64,000 nt of DNA. It comes from Bacteroidales bacterium (GTDB lineage: Bacteria > Bacteroidota > Bacteroidia > Bacteroidales > UBA932). The stretch is from positions 1 through 64,000 of the forward strand of contig JAEFAI010000002.1 of the NCBI GenBank assembly GCA_016291185.1, in the 5' to 3' direction. Below the pieces are notes generated by a model. The model saw only the letters and a list, made by a program, of their open reading frames with translations, had not been told where the DNA came from and did not search any database. Both the position numbers and the translations under genes were made by a program. Shown one piece after another: positions 26,097 through 37,209 of this stretch (positions are counted from its first letter, which is position 1; every line of letters starts with the position of its first letter).

Positions 26097-28571
26097 ATGA
26101 AACGGATTCTTGTCCTTCTGCTGGCCGTTCTGGCCGGTTTCTCCGCGCAGGGCGCCGACGGAGCGAAACAGCGGCCCAATTACGATCTCGCTTCGCAGTT
26201 TTCCGCCAAGCGCATCTCCCAGATGGTGTTCTCCACCGAGCTGAGTCCGAACTGGTTCCGCGACTCGGACAAATTCTGGTATGCGTGGAAGACCCCCGCG
26301 GGCACGCAGTATTGGATTGTGGACCCCGAGACGGGCAGCCGCACGCAGGCCTTCGACATGGAGAAGCTCGCGATGGAAATTACCGCCATCACGCGCGACC
26401 CCTTTGACGCGCAGCACCTCCCCATCGAGGGGCTGAAGCTCAAGGACGACAAGTATTTCCGTTTCGATATCAAGGGCACGCAGGAAGTGCCCGATACGCT
26501 CGCGCAGAAGCGCGCTGAGCGTGCTAAGAAAGACGGCGACAAGGCACCGAAGGGCCCCCAGAAGCCCCCGATGACCAAGAAGGTCTGGCATTTCCAGTAT
26601 GAGCTCGCCACGGGCAAGCTCTCCGAGTATAAGCCCGAGGAGCGGGAGTATCCTGCGTGGGCCAGCATTTCGCCGGACGGGAAGACCGGCGTGTTCGTCA
26701 AGAACTCCAACCTCTACTGGATGGACCGCGAGAACCTCGCCAAGGCCGCCAAGGACGACAAGGACTCCACGCTCGTGGAGCATCGCCTGACCTCCGACGG
26801 CATCCGCCAGTGGGGCTTCGGCGTGGACAACTACACGGGCGACACGGAGACCGACACCACCCGCCGCGTGATGGCGCACGGGATCGTCTGGTCGCCGGAC
26901 AGCAAGCATTTCGCCGCCGTCAAGACAGACATGCGCAAGATCAAGGACCTCTGGGTGATCAACGCCCTGAGCCAGCCGCGCCCGACCCTCGAGACCTATA
27001 AATACCAGATGCCGGGCGAGCCGGGCCCCACGGAAGAGCTCTACGTCTTCACGATGTCTGACGGCAGCAGCAAGCGCTACCAGGTCCAGGCCTTCAAGGA
27101 CCAGAGTTTCGACATCTCCACGCGCCCGCGCAAGTTCCGCGAGACCTATGACAAATTCCGCTCCCGCGTGTGGCTGGGCGACAACGACGGCTTCTACCTG
27201 GTCCGCGGCTCGCGCGACCTGCACCGCATGGACGTGTGCCGCGTGGACCTTGCCGCCGATTCCACCCGCACCATCGTCTCCGAGCGCATGAACACCTACA
27301 TCGAGGACCGGCAGATCCACCTCATCAATGGCGGGAAGCAGTTCCTCTGGTGGTCCGAGCGCAACGGCTGGGCCAATCTCTACCTCTACAACGCCGACGG
27401 CACCCTGGTGCGCAACCTCACCGAAGGGGCCTACCACGTCGAGGACATCCTGGCGGTGAATGAGAAGGAGGGCTACGTGCTCTTCTCTGCCTGCGGCGTG
27501 AACAAGGACGAGAATCCCTACCAGATGCACACCTGGCGCGTCGCCCTCGCGGGCGGTCCCATCCACCAGCTGGACATGGACGACATGAACGTGGAGGCCA
27601 CGGCCAGCGACGACGGCCGCTTCCTGGTGGGCAACTGCTCCCGCGTGGACTACGCCCCCGAGGCGTGGCTGATCGGCCGCGACGGCAAGCGCAAGCTACT
27701 CGACAAGGCCGACCTGAGCCTGCTCTTCGCCGCCGGCTACAAGATGCCGGAGCGCTTCAAGGTCAAGGCAGCCGACGGCGTCACCGACCTCTACGGCGCG
27801 ATGTACAAGCCCTTCGACTTCGACTCCACGCGCGTGTATCCGATTATCGACTATGTCTATCCCGGCCCGCAGGTCGAGGCGAACAACATCGCCTGGTCCA
27901 AGGGCATGGTGCGCACCGACCGCCTCGCCCAGATCGGCTTCATCGTGATCACGGTGGGCAACCGCGGCGGCCACCCCAACCGCTCCAAGTGGTACCACAA
28001 CTACGGATACGGGAACCTGCGCGACTACGGTCTGGAGGACCAGAAATATGCCATCCAGCAGCTGGCAGGCAAGTATGACTGGATCGACGGCGGCCGCGTG
28101 GGCATCCATGGGCACTCCGGCGGCGGCTTCATGTCCACGGCCGCGATCCTCAAGTACCCCGACTTCTTCAAGGCGGCCGTGTCCTGCGCCGGCAACCACG
28201 ACAACCGCATCTACAACCGCTGGTGGAGCGAGACGCACCACGGCGTGACGGAGAAGGTGGAGCAAAGCGACACGACTTTCGTCTATCATATCGAGACCAA
28301 CCCGGAGATCGCCGCCAACCTGAAGGGCCACCTGATGCTTGTGCACGGGGACATCGACAACAACGTCAATCCCGCCAACACCATCCGCGTGGTGAACGCC
28401 CTCATCCGGGCCAATAAGCGTTTCGATCTGCTGATTCTGCCCGGCCAGCGTCACGGCTTCGGCGACATGAACGAGTACTTCTTCTGGCGCCTGGCCGACT
28501 ACTTCTCCGAGTGGCTCCTGGGCGATAGCGAACGCAGCGAGGTCGACGTAAAAGAATTGAATAACGACTAA
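26097..28571 (+). CDS. S9 family serine peptidase (DPP-IV-like), exported
   Basis: The 824-residue protein has a signal peptide (LLLAVLAGFSAQGAD), an N-terminal beta-propeller (about 40-560) and a C-terminal alpha/beta hydrolase domain. The catalytic Ser lies in GHSGGGFMSTAA, the Asp in HGDIDNNVNP and the His in GQRHGFGDMNEYF. Such enzymes clip dipeptides, often after proline, from extracellular peptides in Bacteroidetes. No partner genes are near. Confidence 0.88.
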   Translation: MKRILVLLLAVLAGFSAQGADGAKQRPNYDLASQFSAKRISQMVFSTELSPNWFRDSDKFWYAWKTPAGTQYWIVDPETGSRTQAFDMEKLAMEITAITRDPFDAQHLPIEGLKLKDDKYFRFDIKGTQEVPDTLAQKRAERAKKDGDKAPKGPQKPPMTKKVWHFQYELATGKLSEYKPEEREYPAWASISPDGKTGVFVKNSNLYWMDRENLAKAAKDDKDSTLVEHRLTSDGIRQWGFGVDNYTGDTETDTTRRVMAHGIVWSPDSKHFAAVKTDMRKIKDLWVINALSQPRPTLETYKYQMPGEPGPTEELYVFTMSDGSSKRYQVQAFKDQSFDISTRPRKFRETYDKFRSRVWLGDNDGFYLVRGSRDLHRMDVCRVDLAADSTRTIVSERMNTYIEDRQIHLINGGKQFLWWSERNGWANLYLYNADGTLVRNLTEGAYHVEDILAVNEKEGYVLFSACGVNKDENPYQMHTWRVALAGGPIHQLDMDDMNVEATASDDGRFLVGNCSRVDYAPEAWLIGRDGKRKLLDKADLSLLFAAGYKMPERFKVKAADGVTDLYGAMYKPFDFDSTRVYPIIDYVYPGPQVEANNIAWSKGMVRTDRLAQIGFIVITVGNRGGHPNRSKWYHNYGYGNLRDYGLEDQKYAIQQLAGKYDWIDGGRVGIHGHSGGGFMSTAAILKYPDFFKAAVSCAGNHDNRIYNRWWSETHHGVTEKVEQSDTTFVYHIETNPEIAANLKGHLMLVHGDIDNNVNPANTIRVVNALIRANKRFDLLILPGQRHGFGDMNEYFFWRLADYFSEWLLGDSERSEVDVKELNND

Positions 28572-28574
28572 CCT

Positions 28575-28657
28575 TCGTCATTCGCCGGTCTTCCCCCGCG
28601 GGCGGACAGAAATTTGCTCCGCCCTTCGCAACGCCAACGCGCGCGACCGGCGAATAT
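28575..28657. repeat. REP-like palindrome with an expanded loop
   Basis: The left half TCGTCATTCGCCGGTC (28575-28590) and right half GACCGGCGAATATC (28645-28658) pair exactly, but the loop is about 55 bases instead of 5. The loop contains a CGGGCGGA stem with GCTCCGCCC. It lies between two convergent genes. Confidence 0.65.
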
Positions 28658-28658
28658 C

Positions 28659-29345
28659 CTAGATGAAGAGTCCTTTGACGAGGAACCAGAGGGCGGGGAC
28701 GAGCAGGGCCGGGATGTAGTTGAGCGTCTTGCAGTCCTTGATCTTCAGCAGCGAGAGGCCGGAGGAGATGATGAGCAGACCGCCCACGATGGCCATTTCG
28801 TTGACCATCGTGCCCTCGAGCAGCGGCGTGGACGCCGCGAATTTTCCGATCAGGTAGAACACGCCCTGCCAGCAGAAGAGGATGGGCGCGGCGAAGATGA
28901 TGCCGATGCCGTAGGTGGTCGCGAAGACCATCGAGGTCACGAGGTCGAGTGTGGCGTTCGTGTACAGGAAGGTATTGTCGCCCGTGGTGGCGCTCAAGAT
29001 GGGTCCCACGATGCTGAAGGTCCCCACGCAGAAGAGCAGGCAGGCGGAGATGAGACCATTGGCGAGACCCTCGCCGCCGCGCTTGGCGATGAGGCGCTTG
29101 GTGCGGCCGTCCAGGTCGAGCGCCGTGCCGACGATGCCGCCGAGCGCGATGCTCAGGATGAAAAGGACGGGGAATTCGCTCTTCGGCATGTTCTGCACGA
29201 AGGTGTTGGCGCCGAGCGCCAGCGAGGCAAGTCCCATCGCATTGTACAGGACATTCTGGTACTTTTCTCCGAGGCCTTTCTTGAGCAGGCTGCCGACAAT
29301 GGAGCCCGCGATAATACACCCGGTGTTGACGATCGTTCCTAACAT
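28659..29345 (-). CDS. DUF554 family membrane protein
   Basis: The 228-residue protein has about seven hydrophobic segments and begins MLGTIVNTGCIIAGSIVGSL with the conserved GLGEKYQ region. Typical DUF554 features include the Gly-rich first helix, LDLDGRTKRL and the FSIVGP segment. It is an inner-membrane protein, possibly a transporter; its function is unknown. It is divergent from tryptophanase. Confidence 0.85.
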   Translation of the reverse strand: MLGTIVNTGCIIAGSIVGSLLKKGLGEKYQNVLYNAMGLASLALGANTFVQNMPKSEFPVLFILSIALGGIVGTALDLDGRTKRLIAKRGGEGLANGLISACLLFCVGTFSIVGPILSATTGDNTFLYTNATLDLVTSMVFATTYGIGIIFAAPILFCWQGVFYLIGKFAASTPLLEGTMVNEMAIVGGLLIISSGLSLLKIKDCKTLNYIPALLVPALWFLVKGLFI

Positions 29346-29349
29346 AACA

Positions 29350-29381
29350 GTTGCAAATATACCAAGTTTTTTCTATCTTGT
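29350..29381. promoter_or_regulatory. Overlapping divergent promoters of the DUF554 gene and tryptophanase
   Basis: The minus strand carries TATATTTG (29361-29354), 9 bases before the DUF554 start. The plus strand carries GTTG, 20 bases, TATCTTGT (29374-29381) for tryptophanase. Both are imperfect. Confidence 0.4.
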
Positions 29382-29417
29382 TCCTCGGTTAGAAGGAATC
29401 CCACAAAAATCCATACT

Positions 29418-30866
29418 ATGGCAGTCAAATTCTATCAGCCTGAAAACCAGGTCCCCCTGGAGATGCACAAAGTGCGCGTCGTCCAGAAACTCTCCCTGCT
29501 CCCTGTCGAAGAGCGTTTGAAGCGAATCCAGGAGGCGGGCAACAACACCTTCCTCCTCCAGAACAAGGACGTCTACATGGATATGCTCACGGACTCCGGC
29601 GTGAACGGTATGTCCGACCAGCAGGTCGCCGCGATGAGCATCGCCGATGATTCCTATGCCGGATCCGAGACCTTCAACCGCGTCAAGGCCGCCATCAAGG
29701 AAGTCTTCGGCACGGAGAATGTCCTGCCGGCCCACCAGGGCCGCGCCGCGGAGAACATTCTGTCGGAGGCGTACGTGAAGCCGGGCATGGTCGCGCTGAT
29801 GAATTTCCACTTTACCACCGCCAAGGCGCACATCACCCGCCTGGGCGGCGAGGTGGTCGAGCTCGTGGACAAGAAGGGCCTGATCCCGCAGACGGACGAC
29901 CCGTTCAAGGGCAATTTCGACCTCAAGGCCCTCCGCAAGGCCATCAAGGATTACGGTCCGGAGAAGGTCGCCTTCGTGCGCGTGGAAGCCGGTACCAACC
30001 TCATCGGCGGCCAGCCGGTGAGCCTGGAGAACATGCTCGCCGTCACGGACATCTGCCACGAATTCGGCGTGCGCAGCGTGCTCGACGCTTCCCTGCTGCA
30101 GGACAACGTCTATTTCATGAAGACCCGCGAGCCGCGCTGCAAGTTCATGACCACCAAGGAGATCTACCACACGCTGGCAGACCGCTTCGATATCATCTAC
30201 TTCTCCGCCCGCAAGCTGGGCTTCTCCCGCGGCGGTATCATCACCGCCCACGACAAGAAGTTCACCGACGAGATGATGGAGTTCGTGCCGCTCTACGAGG
30301 GCTTCCTCACCTACGGCGGCATGGAGGTCCGCTCCATGGAGTCGATGGCCATCGGTCTGTACGAGTCCCTCGATATGGAATACATCAGCCAGGGCCCTGA
30401 ATTCATCGCCTACCTGGTCAAGGAACTGGACGACTACGGCGTGCCGGTGATCAAGCCCGCCGGCGGCCTCGGCGCCCACCTCAACTGCTCCGAGATCGTC
30501 CCGGACATCCCCCACAACCAGTACCCGGCTGCCGCCGTGGGCGCCGCGCTCTATATCGCCGGCGGTATTCGCGGCATGGAGCGCGGTACCGTGTCCGAGC
30601 AGCGCGAGCCGGACGGCACCGAGCGCTACGCGGAGCTGGAACTCCAGCGTCTGGCGATGCCGCGCCGCGTCTTCACGCTCTCGCAGGTCAAGTACTGCGC
30701 CGACCGCGTAAAGTGGCTCTGGGACAACCGCAAGCTCATCGGCGGCCTCGAGTGGGTCTCCGAGCCGAAAGTGCTCCGCTTCTTCTTCGGCCGCATGAAG
30801 GAGATCGGCTACTGGCAGGAGGATCTCGTCAAGAAGTTCCGCGAGGACTTCGGCGACTCGCTCTAG
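29418..30866 (+). CDS. tnaA: Tryptophanase/tyrosine phenol-lyase family enzyme
   Basis: The 482-residue PLP enzyme belongs to the beta-eliminating lyases that split tryptophan to indole, pyruvate and ammonia (or tyrosine to phenol). LPAHQGRAAENIL, TNLIGGQPVSLENM and the C-terminal YCADRVKWLWDNR are conserved in kind. The PLP lysine is K266 in FSARKLGFSRGG, where the classic E. coli form has SAKKDAMVPMGG, so it is a divergent branch and the substrate is not certain. It lies 3 kb from the trp biosynthesis operon. A REP element follows its stop codon by one base, then a terminator. Confidence 0.8.
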   Translation: MAVKFYQPENQVPLEMHKVRVVQKLSLLPVEERLKRIQEAGNNTFLLQNKDVYMDMLTDSGVNGMSDQQVAAMSIADDSYAGSETFNRVKAAIKEVFGTENVLPAHQGRAAENILSEAYVKPGMVALMNFHFTTAKAHITRLGGEVVELVDKKGLIPQTDDPFKGNFDLKALRKAIKDYGPEKVAFVRVEAGTNLIGGQPVSLENMLAVTDICHEFGVRSVLDASLLQDNVYFMKTREPRCKFMTTKEIYHTLADRFDIIYFSARKLGFSRGGIITAHDKKFTDEMMEFVPLYEGFLTYGGMEVRSMESMAIGLYESLDMEYISQGPEFIAYLVKELDDYGVPVIKPAGGLGAHLNCSEIVPDIPHNQYPAAAVGAALYIAGGIRGMERGTVSEQREPDGTERYAELELQRLAMPRRVFTLSQVKYCADRVKWLWDNRKLIGGLEWVSEPKVLRFFFGRMKEIGYWQEDLVKKFREDFGDSL

Positions 30867-30867
30867 A

Positions 30868-30897
30868 GATTCGCCGGTCGGAGCCGGCGAATGACGA
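30868..30897. repeat. REP-like palindrome, subtype CGCCGG
   Basis: This copy begins one base after the tnaA stop codon and precedes the terminator. It could form a second 3' hairpin protecting the tnaA transcript. Confidence 0.85.
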
Positions 30898-30901
30898 CAA
30901 G

Positions 30902-30934
30902 AAAGCCCAGCCGGTCGGCTGGGCTTTTCTTTTC
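30902..30934 (+). terminator. Terminator of tnaA
   Basis: AAAGCCCAGCC and GGCTGGGCTTT pair around GGTC and are followed by TTCTTTTC. Confidence 0.88.
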
Positions 30935-30944
30935 TGCCTGGCAG

Positions 30945-30994
30945 GTCGGAGCGAAGCGACACAGGGGGTCTGGGGGATCCGGCCCCCAGTCATA
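30945..30994. repeat. Copy of the TCGGAG/GGGGG intergenic repeat
   Basis: GTCGGAGCGAAGCGAC, then CAGGGGGT and a GGGGGATCCGGCCCCC hairpin. The same words recur at 40499-40550, again directly after a REP copy, so the two elements appear as a module. Confidence 0.7.
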
Positions 30995-31001
30995 GGGAGC
31001 C

Positions 31002-31039
31002 GGGAATTATTTCGCCACCTCGGTGGCGAAATAATTCCC
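31002..31039. terminator. Perfect 18-bp palindrome over the 3' end of the S9 gene
   Basis: Positions 31002-31019 and 31022-31039 are exact complements with a 2-base loop. The hairpin includes the last ten codons and the stop (31007-31009) of the S9 peptidase. It could end transcription from both sides, but no long T-run follows. Confidence 0.65.
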
Positions 31040-33808
31040 CTTGCGGGCGTGGGGGATGCCGGATTGCATCCAGACGGGCTCGGGGGCACCGAGGAGGTAG
31101 TGGTCGAAGAACTGCGACAGGCGGATCGACAGGTCCTTGGCGTTGCGCCGCTCGGAGAGGTTGTGCGCCTCGTTGTTGTACTCCAGCAGCCAGGCGGGCT
31201 TGCCCAGGCGGCGCAGGCTCATGAAGAACTCGATGCCCTGGTACCAGGGCACGGCACCGTCGTTGTCGTTGTGCATGATGAGCACCGGCGTGGTGACGTT
31301 GGGCGCATGGAAGACCGGTGAATTCTCGATATAGAGATTCAGACCGCCCTCCTCCCAGAGCGTCTTGCCGACGCGACTCTGGCCGAACTCGTACTGCGGG
31401 ATGCGGCTGCTGCCGGACTCCCAGCGGATGCCGCCGTAGGCACTGGTCATATTGCCCACCGGAGCACCGGCGCCCGCCGCCGCGAACATATTCGTGCGCG
31501 TGACCAGGTAGGCCGTCTGGTAGCCGCCCCAGCTCTGGCCCTGGATGGCCATGCGCTTCTTGTCGATGAAGGGGAACTGCGCGCACATCGCTTCCGCGCC
31601 CGCGCAAATGCAGTTGTAGGCGCTCTCGCCCGGGTGGCCGTCCACATAGACAATGTCCGGGATGAAGACCACGTAGCCGCGGCTCACGAAGAAGGGGATA
31701 TTGACCGTGGAGCGGCTCGGGGCCGGTGCGCGGTAGTTGTAGAGCGTCTCGGAGTATTTCTCGTAGAAATAGATCATCAGCGGGTAGCTGCCGTTCGGGT
31801 CGTAGCCGTCGGGGGTGAAGAGCAGGCCGTCCAGCGGCGTGCCATCGTAGGCGTCCCAGTGGACCAGCTGCACGTCGCCCCAGCGGTAGTCCGCCTGCTG
31901 GGGGTTGATGGCGGTCAGCTTGGACTCGGATTTCCACCCGTCGCGCGTAATGTAGAGGTCGTTCGGATGGCGGAAGTCGCCCTTCAGGAAGGCAACCACG
32001 TCCGCCTTCTCCGCCTTCGTCACATTCGAGTAGGACTTCTGGGCCAGGAAGCCGGCCGGCTCGCCGCCCTTGGCAATGTCTACGGTGGCGAAGCCGTTGC
32101 GCTTGTCCACTTCATTGAAGGAGGACAGGCGGAGCGAGCCCTTGACGGGATAGTTGTGGATGTTCTGATAGAGATAGGGATTGTCGTGCAGGCCCCATTG
32201 CACGGGGCGGTACTGCACGCGGTCGCGACGGCCCGCCCCGCGCGTCAGGCACTCGGCCTTCTTGCCGTCGGGGCTGAAGCGCCACACGTCGTAGCGGTCG
32301 GTGAGGAGCAAGGCTTCATCCTTACCCACCCAGGCCGGACGGCCGATGTTGGTGTAGCCCGGAAGCGGGTGGTCATCCTCCTCGTCCCAGAAGTTCACGC
32401 CCGTGGCGCCGGTCAGGTTGACCTGCACATCCGTAGTGAGGTCCTGGCAGTACCAGTTGCCGTCCTTGGGGTTGAACCAGGCGATGTATTTGCCGTACGG
32501 CGAGGGGACGGCGTAGCCCTCGGCGCCCTCGGCGAGCGGGCGGCGGCCGCCGTCGAGCAGGCTCACGAGCGCGACGTCTGCGCAGCTGTCCGCCGCCCAG
32601 TAGTTGTCCACGTCGTAGGGTTCCGTATCCATCGAAAGGGCATAGGCGCCCTCCGCGCCGTCAAAGAAGGTAATGCGGTCGGAGGCGCTGCGGGACAGGA
32701 CCACCAGCTCGCCCGGACGGTCCAGGTTCACGACCGCCGTGCGGCGGTCGCCCCCGCGCGCGACTTTGTCCATCGGCGGGACGGTCTTCTTGTCCCAGAC
32801 CCAGATGTCCAGCTGGGCGGATTCGAAATCATAGACGGTCGTATCCTTGGCCGGGAACTTCTCCTGCAGACGCAGGACGACGCGGGAATTGAGGTTCGAG
32901 AACGCGGCGCCCGCGCCGGAGCCGACGATCCAGCCCTCCGGGAGGGCGGCGGCATCGGCGGGCAGCAGCTCGCAGCAGCTCCACTCCGTGACAGCGGGCG
33001 TGCGGCGCGTGGCCTTCTGGAGAACGCGCTCCTGCGCGAGGTAGAGCCCATACGCCGGCGTGCCGTCCTCCTTTTCTTCCTCGTCCGTGGCGGCGAAGAG
33101 CACCTTGTCGCCGGCGGCACTGAAGCGGCCGCCCGCGTAGGCCTTGCGGCCGCTGGAGAGCGTGTCAACGCTGCCCCTGGCGAGGTCGTAGAGGATCACG
33201 GCACTGCGCGACAGGGAATCCTTCTCCTCCTTGGCGGTCGTCACGAGCAGGCGGTCGCCGGTGGCGGAGGTCTCGAAGGCAGAGACATTCTTCAGCGTGT
33301 CCACCGCGCCCGTGGCGACGGTGATCCGGAGCAGGTTCTTGGACTTGCGGCCCTTGACTTCCTGCGCGGCGAACAGATACGGCGCCGCTTCAGAGCCCAT
33401 GGCCGTGGTGCCGGAGGCGCCGATCATCTTCCATTCGAGCGAGCGCAGGTCCAGACGCGCGAGGCTGTCCTTGGGCTGGTCCTCCTTTTTCTTCTTGTCG
33501 ATCTTGGCCTGGCGCACGTCGGCGAAGGGGGCCTTGACCGTGAAGACGGCCACATCGCCCGTCCACTTCAGGGCCGTGCCGCGCGGCACGGAGATTTCCG
33601 CGCCCGAGGTGAGGTTGCGCACGTAGAGCGTGCAATCGCCCTCCTGGGGCGCGACTTCGTAGCTGAGCAGCTTGCCGTCGGGCGTGAGTTTGACATTGCG
33701 GACGGACTGCCAGCCGTCATAGACATCGTGGTCAAGCGGCTTCTGGGCCCAAAGGGAGCCGGAGCCCATCACCGCGACAGAAAGAAGGATCAATGAGAGA
33801 CGTTTCAT
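31007..33808 (-). CDS. S9 family prolyl oligopeptidase-like peptidase, exported
   Basis: The 933-residue protein has a signal peptide (LILLSVAVMGSGSLWAQ), a long propeller region and a C-terminal hydrolase domain. The catalytic Ser is in GQSWGGYQTAYL, the Asp in HNDNDGAVPW and the His in EYNNEAHNLS. The start at 33808 (MKRLSL) gives a normal signal peptide; the open frame begins eight codons earlier. A Lys/Glu/Asp-rich linker (about residues 110-124) interrupts the first blades. It is the second S9 enzyme in the window. Its role is probably extracellular peptide breakdown. Confidence 0.88.
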   Translation of the reverse strand: MKRLSLILLSVAVMGSGSLWAQKPLDHDVYDGWQSVRNVKLTPDGKLLSYEVAPQEGDCTLYVRNLTSGAEISVPRGTALKWTGDVAVFTVKAPFADVRQAKIDKKKKEDQPKDSLARLDLRSLEWKMIGASGTTAMGSEAAPYLFAAQEVKGRKSKNLLRITVATGAVDTLKNVSAFETSATGDRLLVTTAKEEKDSLSRSAVILYDLARGSVDTLSSGRKAYAGGRFSAAGDKVLFAATDEEEKEDGTPAYGLYLAQERVLQKATRRTPAVTEWSCCELLPADAAALPEGWIVGSGAGAAFSNLNSRVVLRLQEKFPAKDTTVYDFESAQLDIWVWDKKTVPPMDKVARGGDRRTAVVNLDRPGELVVLSRSASDRITFFDGAEGAYALSMDTEPYDVDNYWAADSCADVALVSLLDGGRRPLAEGAEGYAVPSPYGKYIAWFNPKDGNWYCQDLTTDVQVNLTGATGVNFWDEEDDHPLPGYTNIGRPAWVGKDEALLLTDRYDVWRFSPDGKKAECLTRGAGRRDRVQYRPVQWGLHDNPYLYQNIHNYPVKGSLRLSSFNEVDKRNGFATVDIAKGGEPAGFLAQKSYSNVTKAEKADVVAFLKGDFRHPNDLYITRDGWKSESKLTAINPQQADYRWGDVQLVHWDAYDGTPLDGLLFTPDGYDPNGSYPLMIYFYEKYSETLYNYRAPAPSRSTVNIPFFVSRGYVVFIPDIVYVDGHPGESAYNCICAGAEAMCAQFPFIDKKRMAIQGQSWGGYQTAYLVTRTNMFAAAGAGAPVGNMTSAYGGIRWESGSSRIPQYEFGQSRVGKTLWEEGGLNLYIENSPVFHAPNVTTPVLIMHNDNDGAVPWYQGIEFFMSLRRLGKPAWLLEYNNEAHNLSERRNAKDLSIRLSQFFDHYLLGAPEPVWMQSGIPHARKGNYFATEVAK

Positions 33809-33856
33809 AATTGGGATTTTTCGAGGCGCCAAGTTACGAAAAAAGTGAAAAAAATC

Positions 33857-33887
33857 TTTGGATTATTCCAGCAGTTTTCTACCTTTG
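33857..33887 (+). promoter_or_regulatory. Promoter of the trp operon
   Basis: TTTG (33857-33860), exactly 19 bases, and TACCTTTG (33880-33887) match the Bacteroidetes consensus. The trpL ATG is only 8 bases after the -7 box, so the leader message would have almost no untranslated 5' end. Confidence 0.85.
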
Positions 33888-33894
33888 TATCCGT

Positions 33895-33954
33895 ATGAAT
33901 TACCGCATGAACGCATATTGGTGGTGGCGCCTGTTACAACTCCAGAAGTCGTAA
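33895..33954 (+). CDS. trpL: trp operon leader peptide, 19 residues with Trp-Trp-Trp
   Basis: The ORF reads MNYRMNAYWWWRLLQLQKS and stops. The three Trp codons at 33919-33927 make ribosome movement sensitive to charged tRNA-Trp, as in classical trp attenuation. It is followed after 45 bases by a strong terminator and then trpB. The sequence between (33955-33999) contains GGTTG that can pair with CAAC(T)CC in the leader; the alternative antiterminator fold needs computation. Confidence 0.88.
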   Translation: MNYRMNAYWWWRLLQLQKS

Positions 33955-33999
33955 GAGGTTGACGCTCCGTATGTGTATCTGAAAAAGAGAGATAAACAA

Positions 34000-34031
34000 A
34001 GGGCCCTGCCGCACTGCGACAGGGCCTTTTT
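34000..34031 (+). terminator. trp attenuator terminator
   Basis: GGCCCTG (34002-34008) pairs with CAGGGCC (34020-34026), with an inner CGC/GCG, followed by TTTTT. It lies between trpL and trpB, the expected place for an attenuator. Confidence 0.88.
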
Positions 34032-34054
34032 CAGGATTATAAACAACACAAGAT

Positions 34055-35235
<1,181 letters not shown>

Positions 35236-35239
<4 letters not shown>

Positions 35240-36627
35240 AACAATTCCGTTATAACCTCGTCAGCCGGACGCTGCCCGGCGATCTGCATACGCCCGTCTC
35301 CGCTTATCTCCGCCTGCGGGACGCCTCTTCGCGCTCCATCCTGATGGAAAGCAGCGACTATCATGCCGGGCGCGACGCGCGCTCGTTCATCGCGCTGGAG
35401 CCGCTCGCCGAGGTGGGCATCGCCCACGGAATCGGCTTCCTGGGCCTGCCAGATGGCGTTCGGCAGGAGAAAGCCGTCTCTTCGGACTACACCGCGGACA
35501 AGCTTGTCCGTGAATTTATGGACGCTTTCCAGCTTGATAACAAAAATGTTTCCCTCTGGGGATTCACCACTTTCAACGCGGTGCGCTATTTCGAGAACAT
35601 CGCGGTCAAGGACGAGACCCGCGCGGAGAACGATGCGCCGGACCTGCTGTACATCCTGTTCCGCTTCACCCTCGAGTTCGACCATTTCCGCAACCGGCTG
35701 ACCCTGCACGAGCTGGTGCCGGAAGGTGCACAGCCGGAGGGCGAGCGGGTCGAGCACTTGCTCGGCCGGGCGGCGACCAACCTCTACGACTTCCGCCCGA
35801 CGGGCGAAGTCAGCTCGACGCTGACGGACGAGGAGCACCTCGCGAACATCCGCCGGGGCATCGCCCACTGCCACCGCGGCGACGTCTTCCAGGTCGTCCT
35901 GTCGCGCCGTTTCGTGCAGCGCTACGAGGGCGACGACTTCCAGCTCTACCGCGCCCTGCGGAGCATCAACCCTTCCCCGTACCTCTTCTACATGGACTTC
36001 GGCGGCTACCGCATCTTCGGCTCCTCGCCCGAGACCCACTGCCGCATCGAAGGTGGGCGCGCCTACATCGACCCCATCGCGGGCACGACGCGCCGGACGG
36101 GCGACGACGCGGCCGACGCGCGCGGGGCGGAATTCCTCCGGAACGACCCCAAGGAGAACGCCGAGCACGTGATGCTAGTGGACCTGGCGCGCAACGACCT
36201 CTCGCGCAACTGCCACGACGTGCGCGTCGACTTCTACAAGGAGTTGCAGTACTACTCGCACGTCATCCACCTCGTCAGCCGTGTGAGCGGCGAGCCGGAT
36301 GCGGGCGCCGACCCCGTCAAGACCTTCATCGACACCTTCCCCGCCGGGACACTTTCCGGTGCGCCGAAGGTCCGCGCCATGCAGATCATCTCGGAGCTCG
36401 AACCCCACAACCGCGGTGCCTACGGCGGCTGCGTGGGAAGCATCGGCTTCGACGGTTCGCTCAACCAGGCCATCACCATCCGCTCCTTCGTGAGCCGCGG
36501 CGGAGAGCTCTGGTTCCAGGCCGGCGGCGGCATCGTTGCCAAGAGCGACCCCGCCTACGAACTCCAGGAAGTCAACAACAAACTCGGCGCGCTCCGCAAA
36601 GCCATCGAGATCGCCGCAACACTCTGA
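35236..36627 (+). CDS. trpE: Anthranilate synthase component I
   Basis: The 463-residue protein converts chorismate and ammonia to anthranilate. The feedback-site-like segment ILMESSDY is near the N-terminus, and the chorismate-binding core shows [37 protein letters not shown] and [13 protein letters not shown]. The N-terminal tryptophan-binding motif suggests feedback inhibition. It is 5 bases from trpG. Confidence 0.95.
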
Positions 36628-36632
36628 GCCTT

Positions 36633-37196
<564 letters not shown>

Positions 37197-37209
37197 AAAA
37201 GTACACAAT

